Of a stretch of 64,000 nucleotides of DNA, positions 1 to 11,713 are shown in pieces. How positions within the stretch are numbered: the first letter of the stretch is position 1; the number at the start of each line of letters is the position of its first letter. Location of the stretch: assembly GCA_021817945.1 (NCBI GenBank), contig JAKAFL010000001.1:124001-188000 (forward strand), written 5' to 3'. The stretch comes from a bacterium. GTDB taxonomy: Bacteria; Verrucomicrobiota; Verrucomicrobiia; Limisphaerales; UBA11358. The notes beneath the pieces are model-generated. The model was given only the letters and a program-made list of their open reading frames with translations. It made no database searches and had not been told where the DNA came from. The translations under genes were made by a program, and so were the position numbers.

Positions 1-2127
1 CGGCCAAGCTTCAGGCAAGGCGGGCAGGAGGGTGAGAATGCGTGCTTGATGGTTTTCCGCCGACTGGGTCCACGGGCTTTGCAAAAGCATTTCCGCCACA
101 CCCGCCGTGGCGCCCAGGTTTCCATCAATTTGGAATGGTCCACACAAATCAAATAGGTTGGGAAGAGTCCGACGACTCAGCAGTCCTTCCAACTGGCTGA
201 ATGCATAGCTCGCATCGCCCACACGCGCCCATAATGGTATGCGCCAGGCATAACTCCAGCCAGTGCTGCCCGCGCCGCGCCATTGCAACAGCCTTTGCGC
301 CGCCTGCCAGATGCGAGGGTCAGCAGGACTGATGTCAGCTCCGGGAAATAATGCCCACAAAGGTGACATGTGCCGATGATTGTTGTTGGGCACATCCACA
401 TCTTGCAGCCATTCCTGGAGCTGCCCATATTTTCCAACCTGGTTGGGCGCCAACTCCCCCGCCGTTTGCTTGAATTGACTCATCAATTCCTCATGCACAC
501 CCAGTATCCGTTCCGCCTCAATGGTGCCGTTGAGAAGCGCCCTGATCAATTGATTGTCCATCGTGGGGCCATAGCAAAGGTTACCCTCTTCAGGCGAGAA
601 AGAAGGCGATGTGACTTTCCATCCCGTTTGAGGATCCTTTACCAAGTCATCCACAAAGAAAATGGAGGCCCCCTCCATTTCAGGCAATACCCGGGCTAAA
701 AATGCCTTGTCCCCGGTGAAAAGGTAATGTTCCCACAAATGATAGCACAGCCAGGCCCCGCCAGTAGGCCACACCCCGTCTATGTTGTTGATTGGAGCGG
801 TACCCCGCCACAAGTCCGTGTTGTGATGCACCACCCAGCCGCGGCTCCCATATTGTTCCCGCGCCGTCCGCACACCCCCTTGGGAAAGGTCATGGATCAT
901 GTCGAACAGGGGTTGGGCACACTGGCTCAGATTGCATACTTCAGCAGGCCAGTAATTCATCTCGCAGTTGATGTTCAGTGTCCATTTGCTCTCCCAGGGT
1001 GGGTTCAAATCCTCATTCCACAAGCCTTGAAGGTTCGCGGGCTGCCCTCCAGGCCGGCTGCAGGATATCAACAAATACCTTCCATAATTAAAATCCAATG
1101 CCGCCAGCGCCGGATCTTGGGCTAATCCCGTCTTCTTTACATCCAGCAATCGCCGGTCCAGCGGTTCATTTACCTGGGCGTTAGAACCCAGGTTCAATCG
1201 AACCCGTTCATACAGCCCCTTGTAGTCAGCCTGTTGGGATTGTCTTACCTGTTCCTCCTTTTTTTCACCCAGGGCCGCCAGAGCATCCGCACATCGTTGG
1301 TCCGGATCACCCGTTATATCCTGGTAATTCTTAAAACTCGTCGCTGCCACCAGGTATATCGTCGCCGAATTCGCTCCCGTGACCGACAAACCATCGCCTT
1401 CAGCTTGCACTTGTCCCCCATCTACCCTCACCATAGCTCGTGATTCAAAACGTAATCCCCCCTCTTCCACTTGGCCGGTCATGACCAATGTAGCCGCGCC
1501 GGCTCGGGCGGTATGGGAACCTGGGTGAGGACTATCCATGCGCAAATGAAATTGAATCCTGTTGGGTTGGTTGGCGGTGATTTTCACCACCAGCACCTGG
1601 TCGGGGTGACTTGCATAGACCTCCCGCTGGTAAACGACCCCGTTATCAGTGAACCGCACCGTCTCAGTTGCGGTTTCAAGGTCCAGCGAACGACGGTAGT
1701 CTCTGATGTTGGTCATGCCTGGAAAACTCAAATGCAAATCGCCAAATGGCTGGTAAGCCTTCTGCCTCACTGGATTGCTCAGGAAAAATTTGCGGGTGAG
1801 TTCGTCGGCCTGTTTGATTTCGCCTTGAAACAGCATCTGGCGAATTTCAGCCAGATGATCATGCGCCCCGGGTCGGTCATAATCATGCGGCGCCCCTTTC
1901 CACAAGGTATCCTCATTAAACTGGATTCGATCCTCCGATATGCCACCGAATACCATGGCGCCAAGTCGTCCATTGCCAACGGGAAGCGCTTCGGTCCATG
2001 CACGCGCCGGCTGGTCAAACCATAAAACCGATTGGGCATCTGGTGCAGGCATTTCCGCACCCGCCCGGACTATCCACAAAAGGCAGCCGATCCACATCCA
2101 TGTTCTCAAGCCCGTCACGCACCTCAT
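1..2127 (-). CDS. GH95 alpha-L-fucosidase/galactosidase family protein (3' end outside window)
   Basis: This reading frame is open across the left edge of the window, so about 709 residues are visible of a family that usually has roughly 780-800; the C-terminal beta domain is cut off. Glycoside hydrolase family 95 removes alpha-1,2-L-fucose (or L-galactose) from xyloglucan, pectin or host-type glycans. The N-terminus has a hydrophobic signal peptide, then the GH95 hallmark [15 protein letters not shown] with NEDTLWKG close behind. Later come [30 protein letters not shown] and, near the edge, [17 protein letters not shown], all typical of the (alpha/alpha)6 barrel. The start ATG overlaps the stop of the upstream DUF3826 gene (ATGA), implying translational coupling. 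Family assignment is firm; the exact sugar is not. Confidence 0.9.
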   Translation of the reverse strand, partial: MRCVTGLRTWMWIGCLLWIVRAGAEMPAPDAQSVLWFDQPARAWTEALPVGNGRLGAMVFGGISEDRIQFNEDTLWKGAPHDYDRPGAHDHLAEIRQMLFQGEIKQADELTRKFFLSNPVRQKAYQPFGDLHLSFPGMTNIRDYRRSLDLETATETVRFTDNGVVYQREVYASHPDQVLVVKITANQPNRIQFHLRMDSPHPGSHTARAGAATLVMTGQVEEGGLRFESRAMVRVDGGQVQAEGDGLSVTGANSATIYLVAATSFKNYQDITGDPDQRCADALAALGEKKEEQVRQSQQADYKGLYERVRLNLGSNAQVNEPLDRRLLDVKKTGLAQDPALAALDFNYGRYLLISCSRPGGQPANLQGLWNEDLNPPWESKWTLNINCEMNYWPAEVCNLSQCAQPLFDMIHDLSQGGVRTAREQYGSRGWVVHHNTDLWRGTAPINNIDGVWPTGGAWLCYHLWEHYLFTGDKAFLARVLPEMEGASIFFVDDLVKDPQTGWKVTSPSFSPEEGNLCYGPTMDNQLIRALLNGTIEAERILGVHEELMSQFKQTAGELAPNQVGKYGQLQEWLQDVDVPNNNHRHMSPLWALFPGADISPADPRIWQAAQRLLQWRGAGSTGWSYAWRIPLWARVGDASYAFSQLEGLLSRRTLPNLFDLCGPFQIDGNLGATAGVAEMLLQSPWTQSAENHQARILTLLPALPEAWP

Positions 2128-2897
2128 GGTTGTCCCCCTGTTTTGGAAACCGGCGGTATTTCGCCTTGTCCCTGCATTGCCTTCGCCTCCGTCACCGGCT
2201 TGCCCCTTTGCAAGTCTGCTTTCTGGCCTGCCACAAAATCCTTGTAAGCCTTTTTTACATCATAACCCTGGGCAGTCAGGTAAGCCTCAATCTGAACCTT
2301 GTATTTTTTGAAAAATGCCGACTTTTCTGCCATGGCTCCGGCATCCATGGCCTGCTCCCGCGCTGCCTTGAGGCGATCGAGAATAAATGCATTTTGTCCC
2401 GGAGTCAGCCCGTGAAAAATTTGACCGTAGGCATGGTCAGTCACCCGGACCTTGTAAACAGTCAGAACATCCTTGACTGTCTCCACCTGGCTGGAGGAAA
2501 GCGCCTGGGACAACTTTTGCAAAAACGCCTCGTGTTCCGCCTTTAAACTGCCATAGGCCTGATCAATCTTATCCAGAGCCGCTTGGGCTTCCTTGTCCAT
2601 GCCCTTGCCATGTGCCTTGTTGAACTGGTTCCAAAGCGGTTTGATTTCCCGGTCATGAAGTTCATGCCATGCCTCCAGGTTATTCAAATGACCCAACAGG
2701 ATATTCTGGACCTGGATCACAGTGGCCTCATCCGGCAAATTCAGCGCCGCCAAAATGGCATGCACACGCTTGTCCACGGCCGCTTCGGTATGTGCGGGCG
2801 GAATGGCCGCCACCAAATTACCAGGTTCCAAACCTTGCACGCGCATCATCATGGAAAATAAAACACCTAGCGCGGCGAAAAGCATACTTGGTTTCAT
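2124..2897 (-). CDS. DUF3826-type secreted protein
   Basis: A 257-residue protein with an N-terminal signal peptide (hydrophobic stretch at residues 4-22, then a polar mature region) and a largely helical, charged, Gln/Lys-rich body. Its overall pattern, with [20 protein letters not shown] near residue 70 and [20 protein letters not shown] near 165, matches what I recall of DUF3826. That family is of unknown function and often found next to plant polysaccharide hydrolases. The gene is upstream of and overlaps the GH95 gene by four bases, so the two are almost certainly co-transcribed and coupled. A periplasmic or extracellular accessory role in glycan use is inferred from context only. The family name is from memory, not from a search. 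Confidence 0.65.
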   Translation of the reverse strand: MKPSMLFAALGVLFSMMMRVQGLEPGNLVAAIPPAHTEAAVDKRVHAILAALNLPDEATVIQVQNILLGHLNNLEAWHELHDREIKPLWNQFNKAHGKGMDKEAQAALDKIDQAYGSLKAEHEAFLQKLSQALSSSQVETVKDVLTVYKVRVTDHAYGQIFHGLTPGQNAFILDRLKAAREQAMDAGAMAEKSAFFKKYKVQIEAYLTAQGYDVKKAYKDFVAGQKADLQRGKPVTEAKAMQGQGEIPPVSKTGGQP

Positions 2898-3056
2898 GAA
2901 CCTTAGATTAAAGAGGCTGTGCCATTTCGAGTCAAAGCGAACCTATCGATAAAAATAGCAACAAACATTCAAAATTTGACAATTTCATCCACGCCTCCCT
3001 GCCGGCCATTGGCGGGAGACTGTCCAAGGCCCCTCCCTCTGGCACCCCTCAACTCA

Positions 3057-4415
3057 TCATTGGGGTCCCGGCCGGCCGAACTCCACGCCGCCATTGAGGA
3101 CAAGGACATGGCTTTGAAGCAGGCTGATCATTTCCGAGCCAGCCAGCAGCACAGGGCCATATCCATGGGCGGCATAAACACTGCAAGGCCTTGCATAATA
3201 ATAGGCCGGGTCAAATGCCAGGGTGGTGGCCACGCAGGTTCCCATGACCTGGCCTTGCTCATTGACCCGGGTTGACAAACCATTCCATGCCGCCACCACC
3301 ACTGGCCCGTAAGCCAGGGGGTCCAGCCAGCCACGATCAATTCCACGGGCCATGCCATAAGTGAAAAGGGCGCTGGCAGAGGTTTCGGTGTAGGAATCGC
3401 TGCGGTCGAGCAACTGATGCCACATCCCATTGGGCCCCTGGCAGGCAGCCAACCCACGGGCCAGACCTTGGTAGCACGCCAAAACCTTTTCCCTTCCAGG
3501 GTATTTCATCGGCAAATTGTCCAGTAAATCCGACATGGCTAAAATCGCCCAACCGTTTGCCCGACCCCAAAAAAAACTAGGGTGATCCTTCATTCCAGCC
3601 ACCCAGCCATGACGAAACAAGTTTTTTTGAGGATCAAAAGTCCGTGCATAAAACTGAAGCACCTGCCTTATGGCATCGTCATAATAGGAGGTTTTGCCGG
3701 TCAGGGTTCCCATTTGGGCCAGGGCAGGAACGCTCATGTAGAGATCGTCCATCCACACGGAATCCGGCATGGGCCGCTGCCGGGCCAGGGTTCCATCCGC
3801 CAGGCGGTATTGGTTTGTGCTGATATACCCTCCACAAATATCAATCCAAGGTTGGAGCGAGGCCATGCCTGCGCGCTGTGCGCGGATCATGGCCGCGCAC
3901 ATTGACCCGGCGTCATCCAATGCATGGGGATAAAGCACGGAACGGAGCGGGTTTTTTGCCGGGGCTAGCCCCTCATCCCCCAGCTTTTTAAAATAGGGAG
4001 CCACCTGCCCAATGAAGGCCATGCGTTCCCTCACGTAATTGTCAAACCGCGCATCACCGGTGCACTGCGCGGCTTGCATCATCCCATCATAAGTCACCCC
4101 CCATTCATAGGAAATGATGGCGTAAGTGCCGTGCCGTAAAACAGCATTTGGATTGGGTTGGCTCAGGTCGTTGATGCCTTGGTGCGTCCTGCTGTCCTCC
4201 AATCCGGCAGGGCTGTTGGTGGCCAGATACCCGCGCACTCGCTCCAGCAAATCAATTATATCTGTGATGCGAGGTATGCCGTATGGCGCTTGATAATCAG
4301 GCTTCAGCCTGTCTGGATTTGGGTCAGCTCCGAAGGTTGCCTCGACCGCCAGCAAGATCATCCCTGTCAACAACCAGGTTCGCCTCCCGTTGAATGCCAT
4401 CGCCTCCAACCTCAT
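3057..4415 (-). CDS. GH105/GH88-like unsaturated rhamnogalacturonyl (uronyl) hydrolase
   Basis: Related to YteR/YesR, which hydrolyse the unsaturated galacturonic acid left on oligosaccharides by pectate or rhamnogalacturonan lyases. The (alpha/alpha)6-barrel landmarks are present: WGVTYDGMM (about residue 105), the catalytic-region HALDDAGSM (about 165, holding the conserved Asp), VWMDDLYMSVPAL (about 220), WGRANGWAILAM (about 284) and MWHQLLDRSDSYTETSASAL. The frame is open upstream to 4469. I place the start at 4415 because this, or ATG 4400, gives a normal signal peptide (RRTWLLTGMILLAVEATFGA), whereas the longer form adds a polar extension. The gene is divergent from the SASA/GH43 pair across about 230 bp. 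Function is confident; the start is uncertain. Confidence 0.85.
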   Translation of the reverse strand: MRLEAMAFNGRRTWLLTGMILLAVEATFGADPNPDRLKPDYQAPYGIPRITDIIDLLERVRGYLATNSPAGLEDSRTHQGINDLSQPNPNAVLRHGTYAIISYEWGVTYDGMMQAAQCTGDARFDNYVRERMAFIGQVAPYFKKLGDEGLAPAKNPLRSVLYPHALDDAGSMCAAMIRAQRAGMASLQPWIDICGGYISTNQYRLADGTLARQRPMPDSVWMDDLYMSVPALAQMGTLTGKTSYYDDAIRQVLQFYARTFDPQKNLFRHGWVAGMKDHPSFFWGRANGWAILAMSDLLDNLPMKYPGREKVLACYQGLARGLAACQGPNGMWHQLLDRSDSYTETSASALFTYGMARGIDRGWLDPLAYGPVVVAAWNGLSTRVNEQGQVMGTCVATTLAFDPAYYYARPCSVYAAHGYGPVLLAGSEMISLLQSHVLVLNGGVEFGRPGPQ

Positions 4416-4643
4416 CGCTTTGCCGCAGATCCAATTTGTGAATCCTCCGTTTGCTTGCTTCCTGAACATGCCGAGAGCCTACCAAATGCCAATGTGCCTT
4501 CCAAGTTTTGGTTCCGCTGATTTCCAATTACGAATTTCAAGGAGCCACCTTCCCTCGTCACGCATTTTCCTTTGGGATCAGGGACCCTATGCTGGCCACG
4601 GGAAAGTCGTTGCCAACGGGCGTAGGTTGGCGAAAATGAGTGG

Positions 4644-6122
4644 ATGAAATATTTAAGGTTCCTCGCAACATTGTTGCCAGTCTGGCTGGCGTTTGAAAGC
4701 CCAAGTCAGGCAGCTTTGAAACTTTCGGCCCTTTTTGACAACAACATGGTGCTCCAGCAACAAATGTCCGTGCCGGTTTGGGGTTGGGCAGACCCCGGCA
4801 GTCTCGTCACGGTGTCCTTTGCCGGGCAACAAAGAACCACCACGGCGGATAATACCGGAGCCTGGGTTGTAAAGCTGGATCCTCTCGCGGCCTCCAGCCA
4901 GCCCCAAACCCTCGCTATTAAGTCGGGAAAAACTGTGATCCTGACAAACATTCTGGTAGGTGAAGTATGGCTCGCATCCGGCCAGTCCAACATGGAAAAA
5001 CCCATAGGCCAGCAACCCGGCCAGAAACCCTGTTTCAATTATGAACAGGAACTGGCGCAGGCCAATTACCCTGAAATTCGCATTTTCAAGGTGGGAAATG
5101 TCCTGTCAGAGCAACCTCTGAATGACCTTAAGAAATTTGTCTCCTGGCAGGAATGCAGTTCAAACGCCTTGAACTCTTGCCGGTTTTCCGCAGCCGCCTA
5201 TTTCTTTGGCCGCGATATTCATACCAACATCAATGTGCCCGTGGGGCTCATTGAATCCTCCTGGGGCGGAACCAAAATTGAACCTTGGACTCCTCCCGTT
5301 GGTTTTGAATCCATCCCTTCGCTTGCCTCGTTGGCAACGGTTCCCATGGAAAGCGGCAAAAAGCGGCTTACCAGTCCGCGTTCCATTTTTAACGCCATGA
5401 TTTCCCCGCTCGCCACCTTCGCCCTCCGGGGTGTGATTTGGTACCAGGGCGAATCCAATCTCATGGAAGGCACCAATGATTATGGTTATCGCGACTATGA
5501 CGACAGGATGATGGCCATGGTCAATGGATGGAGAACCATTTGGAAGGAGGGAGATTTTCCCTTTTATTTTGTGCAGATAGCGCCATTCAAATATTTCAGC
5601 GCCAAAATCCAGCGCGTTCCTTCCCGGGAATCCCTCCCCGAATTCTGGACCATTCAGTCGCGGGCAGCCCATCGCATCAGCCACTCCGGCATGGTGGTCA
5701 CCACCGACCTCGTCAACAACCTTAATGACATCCATCCTCGCGACAAGCAGGATGTGGGATACCGCCTTGCTTTGCTGGCTTTGAACAAAACCTACGGGCG
5801 CAATGACGCCTGCGCCAGCCCCGCCTTCGAATCATGCATTTTTTCCAATGGCGTGGTGCGTATCCAGTTCCAAAACGCATATGAAGGCCTCAAAAGTCGC
5901 GATGGACAGCCATTGAACTGGTTTGAACTCGCTGGGCCGGATGGCCATTTTATGGCCGCCCAGGGCCACACCGACGGCGATGCGGTGGTTTTAACCCCGG
6001 CCCAAGGCATGATCCCGGCATCCGTTCGCTTCGCTTGGGACGAAACCGCTGAACCCAACCTTTGCAATTCTGCGGGTCTTCCAGCGGAACCTTTCAAGGC
6101 TTCCGTTTCCTCAATTCCGTGA
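4644..6122 (+). CDS. SASA-domain (sialate O-acetylesterase family) carbohydrate acetylesterase
   Basis: A 492-residue secreted esterase. A signal peptide (residues 1-23) is followed by a beta-sandwich start (LFDNNMVLQQQMSVPVWGWA) and the SGNH-like catalytic elbow LASGQSNME with Ser115. Oxyanion and Asn blocks follow (SSWGGTKIEPW; VIWYQGESNLMEG), and the catalytic Asp/His block is NDIHPRDKQDVGYRLA. Despite the family name, bacterial members next to pectinases usually deacetylate plant polysaccharides such as rhamnogalacturonan or xylan. In context with GH105 and GH43, pectin deacetylation is the best guess. GAGTGG just upstream of the ATG acts as a weak ribosome site. The ORF ends 80 bp before the GH43 start, so the two probably form an operon. 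Confidence 0.88.
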   Translation: MKYLRFLATLLPVWLAFESPSQAALKLSALFDNNMVLQQQMSVPVWGWADPGSLVTVSFAGQQRTTTADNTGAWVVKLDPLAASSQPQTLAIKSGKTVILTNILVGEVWLASGQSNMEKPIGQQPGQKPCFNYEQELAQANYPEIRIFKVGNVLSEQPLNDLKKFVSWQECSSNALNSCRFSAAAYFFGRDIHTNINVPVGLIESSWGGTKIEPWTPPVGFESIPSLASLATVPMESGKKRLTSPRSIFNAMISPLATFALRGVIWYQGESNLMEGTNDYGYRDYDDRMMAMVNGWRTIWKEGDFPFYFVQIAPFKYFSAKIQRVPSRESLPEFWTIQSRAAHRISHSGMVVTTDLVNNLNDIHPRDKQDVGYRLALLALNKTYGRNDACASPAFESCIFSNGVVRIQFQNAYEGLKSRDGQPLNWFELAGPDGHFMAAQGHTDGDAVVLTPAQGMIPASVRFAWDETAEPNLCNSAGLPAEPFKASVSSIP

Positions 6123-6202
6123 AACGGCATTCGGCCAAACTATTGATCTTTTTGATGCTCGCTCAATATACTTTGGTGCCTGGTTTTCATGGATTTTACC
6201 GA

Positions 6203-7282
6203 ATGAAATCCATTTTTTCGTCCTGGGTGGTTCGCTCGTGCTTTTCACTGTTGCTGGCGGTTCTGGCGTTCCCTTTGCGTGCCTTGCCCGCCCCTCCCGC
6301 AGCCCCGGTCAGTGCAGACTTTTCATCCGCTTTAATTTCCGGAAGCCGCCTCGTGCATGTTCACGATCCTTCCACCATCATTTGTTGCGGTAATGATTAT
6401 TGGGTTTTTTACACGGGCGCCGGCATTCCCTCCTATCACTCACGGGACTTGGTCTCATGGCAAGCCGGACAGCCTGTTTTCCCCCATGCCCCCGCTTGGG
6501 TTCCCGATGTGGTTCCGGGTAAACGGGGAGATTTTTTCTGGGCGCCCGAAGTGATCCAGCGGCCCGGCGGTTATTTTCTCTATTACGCCGTGTCTTTATT
6601 CGGCAAAAACACATCGGCCATTGCGCTGGCCACAAATGTCACCCTGGACCCCAATGATCCCCGCTATCATTGGACGGATTGCGGCCCGGTAGTCCGTTCC
6701 GATGCCGGTGACGACTTCAATGCCATAGACCCGAGCTTGGTTTGCACCCCAGACAAACGGCTTTGGATGACTTTTGGCTCCTTTTGGAGCGGCATCAAAT
6801 TGATGGAATTGAGTCCTGTCACCGGCAAGCGGAAAGACCCCCAGGGTCATGTTTATTCGCTGGCATTCAATGATTCCATTGAGGCCTCTTATCTGTATCC
6901 CCATAATGGTTACTATTACCTGTTTGTGAATTGGGGCCTTTGTTGCCGGGGCACAAACAGCACCTATGAAGTGCGCGTGGGGCGCAGCCGCCAGATCACC
7001 GGTCCCTACCTCGATGCCGGAGGCAACGATATGATGGAAGGCGGGGGAACTCCTTTTCTGGAAACGCAGGGACCCTTCATAGGTCCAGGCCAGGTGGGGA
7101 TTTTGGCATCCACCAACCAAATCTGGCTAAGCTGCCATTTTTACGATGGACTGCACCACGGCAGGTCCACATTGGCTGTCTTTCCTTTGGAATGGTCTTC
7201 CTTGGATTGGCCCAGGGTGGTTTTGCCCGCGCAACAAGTACCCGCAGGCCAGGTTTCAAATTCAAATCTACTCAACCCTTAG
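6203..7282 (+). CDS. GH43 family arabinan-degrading glycosidase
   Basis: A 359-residue secreted five-bladed beta-propeller enzyme. All three GH43 catalytic acids are visible: Asp55 in VHDPSTI (general base), Asp176 in NAIDPSLV (pKa modulator) and Glu227 in SIEASYLY (general acid). FWAPEV and MTFGSFWSGIKLMEL resemble endo-1,5-alpha-L-arabinanases rather than xylosidases. The frame is open upstream to 6062 inside the SASA gene. I choose ATG 6203 because it begins a clear signal peptide (SCFSLLLAVLAFPLRALPA). It is probably co-transcribed with the acetylesterase, and together with GH105 and GH35 fits degradation of rhamnogalacturonan-I side chains. Substrate is inferred; family is firm. Confidence 0.87.
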   Translation: MKSIFSSWVVRSCFSLLLAVLAFPLRALPAPPAAPVSADFSSALISGSRLVHVHDPSTIICCGNDYWVFYTGAGIPSYHSRDLVSWQAGQPVFPHAPAWVPDVVPGKRGDFFWAPEVIQRPGGYFLYYAVSLFGKNTSAIALATNVTLDPNDPRYHWTDCGPVVRSDAGDDFNAIDPSLVCTPDKRLWMTFGSFWSGIKLMELSPVTGKRKDPQGHVYSLAFNDSIEASYLYPHNGYYYLFVNWGLCCRGTNSTYEVRVGRSRQITGPYLDAGGNDMMEGGGTPFLETQGPFIGPGQVGILASTNQIWLSCHFYDGLHHGRSTLAVFPLEWSSLDWPRVVLPAQQVPAGQVSNSNLLNP

Positions 7283-7290
7283 GTTGGCCG

Positions 7291-7308
7291 GAGGGGATTT
7301 TCCCCTTT
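7291..7308. terminator. Short GC hairpin between convergent GH43 and thiC
   Basis: An AGGGG/CCCCT stem with an ATTTT loop and a three-base T tail lies ten bases after the GH43 stop and before the thiC 3' end. The stem is only five pairs, so a role as terminator for the converging transcripts is possible but weakly supported. Confidence 0.3.
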
Positions 7309-7400
7309 AAAGCTTCCTGAACTCAAAGCCTCATGACTTCTTATGTATGTCCTTTAATTAACGGATCTTTTTGGCTCTTTTTTGGCCGATATGCTGCGAA

Positions 7401-9374
<1,974 letters not shown>

Positions 9375-9419
9375 TTAAGCGGAAAGCCATGGCCAAATCC
9401 CTTTGCCGGGCGTTTCCCG

Positions 9420-9526
9420 GACATTTTCCTGCGCAGGTATTATCCAGATCAGGTACTTGGGTCTTTCGCACTCGCGCACGAAACTCTCAGCGTCACCTTT
9501 TGAGGGTGAGTTGGCTCCCCGCTGAC
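9420..9526 (-). promoter_or_regulatory. TPP (THI-box) riboswitch upstream of thiC
   Basis: On the minus strand the aptamer starts near 9526 with GCGGGGAGCC. It contains the conserved CTGAGAG pyrimidine-sensing block (about 9484-9491) and ACCTGATCTGGATAATACC (about 9436-9454), and ends in CTGCGCAGGAAAATGT. These are the classic THI-element signatures. A CCGGG-AAACG-CCCGG hairpin (9406-9420) follows directly, with no T tract, and the thiC ATG is about 50 bases beyond the aptamer. This suggests control of translation or a Rho-dependent switch rather than an intrinsic terminator; that mechanism is inference. Confidence 0.95.
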
Positions 9527-9689
9527 ATTGAAGCTAGAACTTTGATCCATCATCGTCAAGCTCCCTCAAGAGGTTTTCATCCAATGCCACGATCTGCTCC
9601 TAAACATCCGAAGTTCAATTTCCTCTTCGCTGGATCATTTTGGAGTTATTTAATGAACACTGCAACCCCAGGAATGTCGAAAACCCGTT

Positions 9690-9983
9690 ATGAAGCAGAT
9701 AAAAGTGGTGGTTCCATGGAAGGAGGGTTTGCACATGCGACCGGCGGCTCGGTTGGTCAAAATGGCAATGAAACATCAGTCCAGCATTTTGTTGCAGTGC
9801 GGCGAAAAATTGGCCGATATGCGCAGCATTGTCAGCATTTTGTCACTTTGCGCTTCCATGGGCATGACATTGGATATCGTGGCAACAGGTGAGGACGAAA
9901 GAGAAGTCACCCGTGCGGTGGAACAAATTTTTTGCGGTCACGATGCACCGCACGAGACACCCCCGCCCTCTTCTTCACTTTAA
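9690..9983 (+). CDS. HPr-family phosphocarrier protein
   Basis: A 97-residue HPr. The active-site histidine is exactly His15 in GLHMRPAARLV and the regulatory serine is Ser46 in ADMRSIVSIL. Both the EI-phosphorylated and the HPr-kinase-phosphorylated sites of canonical HPr are therefore retained. The core ends near residue 85 and is followed by a short Pro/Ser-rich tail not seen in typical HPr. No EI, EIIA or HPr kinase gene is nearby, so its role could be regulatory (nitrogen-PTS-like or HprK-linked) rather than sugar uptake. It is transcribed divergently from the thiC riboswitch. Confidence 0.87.
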   Translation: MKQIKVVVPWKEGLHMRPAARLVKMAMKHQSSILLQCGEKLADMRSIVSILSLCASMGMTLDIVATGEDEREVTRAVEQIFCGHDAPHETPPPSSSL

Positions 9984-10029
9984 TAATTCCTGATTTCAAG
10001 CCACACCAAACCGGAACTTCGCCAGGACC

Positions 10030-11238
10030 TCAAGATGCCGGATGTTTTTCAAGCAAATCCTGAAATATATCCGGCAGGTCCAGTCCCTGCGCCAAGGATG
10101 CCACCATGCGACCTCCAATTGCTGCAGGCGACACGATCAAATCTGCATGGGCCAACTTCAGCCGCTTCATGGATTTGGGCGAACTCGCCATGGCCATGAC
10201 CTGGACACCGGGATTCAGATGCTTTACTCCAAGTGTGATCAAAGCATTTTCACTGTCATCGTCAAGGGCGGCAATCACAAGCCTGGCCCTCTGAATGCCT
10301 GCTCGAATCAAAACCTCATCTTCTCCAGCATCACCAAACACCACCGATGTCTCCATTCGCGGTTCTGAAACCGGCCCGGGCACGATTCGAACCAAGGGCA
10401 CTTTTTTGAGCATGAACTCTTCCGCAGTATTTCGGGCAATTGCACCATCGCCTATGAGAATGACATGATCTTTAGGTTCCATAATTTTATCGTTAATGTT
10501 AAAGAGACGGTTTAATTCGCCGGAGATTTTGGGTCCAAGCACGGAAGCAATGGCCGTGGCAAAAACCCCCAATCCGACCACCAGCAGGGACATCACAAAC
10601 CAACGAGCCTCCGGACGGACTGGTACAATATCCCCATACCCCACGGTGGAAAGGCTGACTACCGTAAAATAACACGCAGTGCCGAGGTCCTTGATGGGGG
10701 GATTGAAGCCTTTTCCCAGCAAGTAACTTCCAAAAATCCCATACGCAAGAATAGCCAGGATTCCGCTCAAGGAAAGGAGCAGGCTCGCAAACACTGTCCG
10801 ACGATTGAAACTGGATCTGGCGCTGGCAATGCCAACCAACAATCCCCCTTCCAGGACAAGGCTCAGCCCCCAGTTTGACTTGGCCACATTCACCCCTACT
10901 GCAATCACCAGCAGCAATACCGCCAGTGTCCATGCCGAAACCAGCCTCCAGATCAAACCCAACCCCGCCACGAACATCATCGAACCCAGTATGATTTGCG
11001 CCGTCCCCCCCAGCGCCGAAAGCGATTGCGCCAACTCATTCAACGCCTCATCCCCTTTTAATTCCGGCAAAGGCACATTGTACCCATCAAGCAGGTTTAA
11101 TGCACCCATCAGCACCAGGGCCAGAGCCAGAGGCACATGGGGCCAGAGCTTTTTGCGCCCCTTGCCCACCTCAGTCGTGGCAATGGTTGACGGGAGAACA
11201 CCACCCCCCTTGGAACCAGAATGATTCGGCTCATTCAT
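10030..11238 (-). CDS. kch: Kch-like potassium channel with cytoplasmic RCK/TrkA-N domain
   Basis: A 402-residue membrane protein close in size and plan to E. coli Kch (417). Hydrophobic segments between residues about 30 and 230 are followed by a pore helix and the K+ selectivity filter STVGYGDIVP, then a final inner helix (LLVVGLGVFATAIASVLG). The C-terminal half is a Rossmann RCK/TrkA-N domain starting VILIGDGAIARNTAEEF, with VVFGDAGEDEVLIRAGI and AALDDDSENALITL. It should gate K+ flux in the cytoplasmic membrane. It stands alone, converging on the HPr gene with a 46-bp gap and divergent from the GH35 gene. Confidence 0.87.
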   Translation of the reverse strand: MNEPNHSGSKGGGVLPSTIATTEVGKGRKKLWPHVPLALALVLMGALNLLDGYNVPLPELKGDEALNELAQSLSALGGTAQIILGSMMFVAGLGLIWRLVSAWTLAVLLLVIAVGVNVAKSNWGLSLVLEGGLLVGIASARSSFNRRTVFASLLLSLSGILAILAYGIFGSYLLGKGFNPPIKDLGTACYFTVVSLSTVGYGDIVPVRPEARWFVMSLLVVGLGVFATAIASVLGPKISGELNRLFNINDKIMEPKDHVILIGDGAIARNTAEEFMLKKVPLVRIVPGPVSEPRMETSVVFGDAGEDEVLIRAGIQRARLVIAALDDDSENALITLGVKHLNPGVQVMAMASSPKSMKRLKLAHADLIVSPAAIGGRMVASLAQGLDLPDIFQDLLEKHPAS

Positions 11239-11713
11239 GTCCTGGCAGTCTCCTGAAAGGACGCCACACCCAACGGTTGCGCATGGCTCCGCGTAAAATT
11301 AAAATGCTTCACTTTTAAAAATTATTTCAGGTCGCTTGATTCCACTCAAACAGACATTCTCGCCCGGCCCACAGCACTCCGCAAGCACCACGCGCCTGTT
11401 CCTGGACAAACTATCACTTAGTAGGACTCCAAGACAATCCAAGATGATTTTTCACACCAGACATTGCCATGATCAACCACTGAATTTTCATTCTTGCCAA
11501 GGACTGAACCCATGATTTTTTTCATTGTGAAAAACCAGTTTAGCTGGGTGCGCCCCAAAAAAATGGCTGGTTTAGAAATTCATCGCCCCGCGCGGCGGTT
11601 CTTGTTTTTGAAGCGCTCAGAGGAAGGCACAAACCAAATTTCTCTGCGCCTTGATTGGAACTTGACTGTCATTTGCGATACATTTTAGGCTCAAGAAAAT
11701 CTAAATTACAAAT
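11239..11713. other. 475-bp intergenic region between kch and the GH35 gene
   Basis: This region must hold the divergent promoters of the potassium channel and the beta-galactosidase. It is AT-rich close to kch (around 11310-11335). I see no convincing ORF, RNA gene, hairpin terminator or repeat in it. Confidence 0.4.

Noticed and set aside
11239-11713. Possible tRNA or small RNA upstream of the GH35 gene
   Set aside because: No cloverleaf, T-loop consensus or conserved small-RNA motif could be found.
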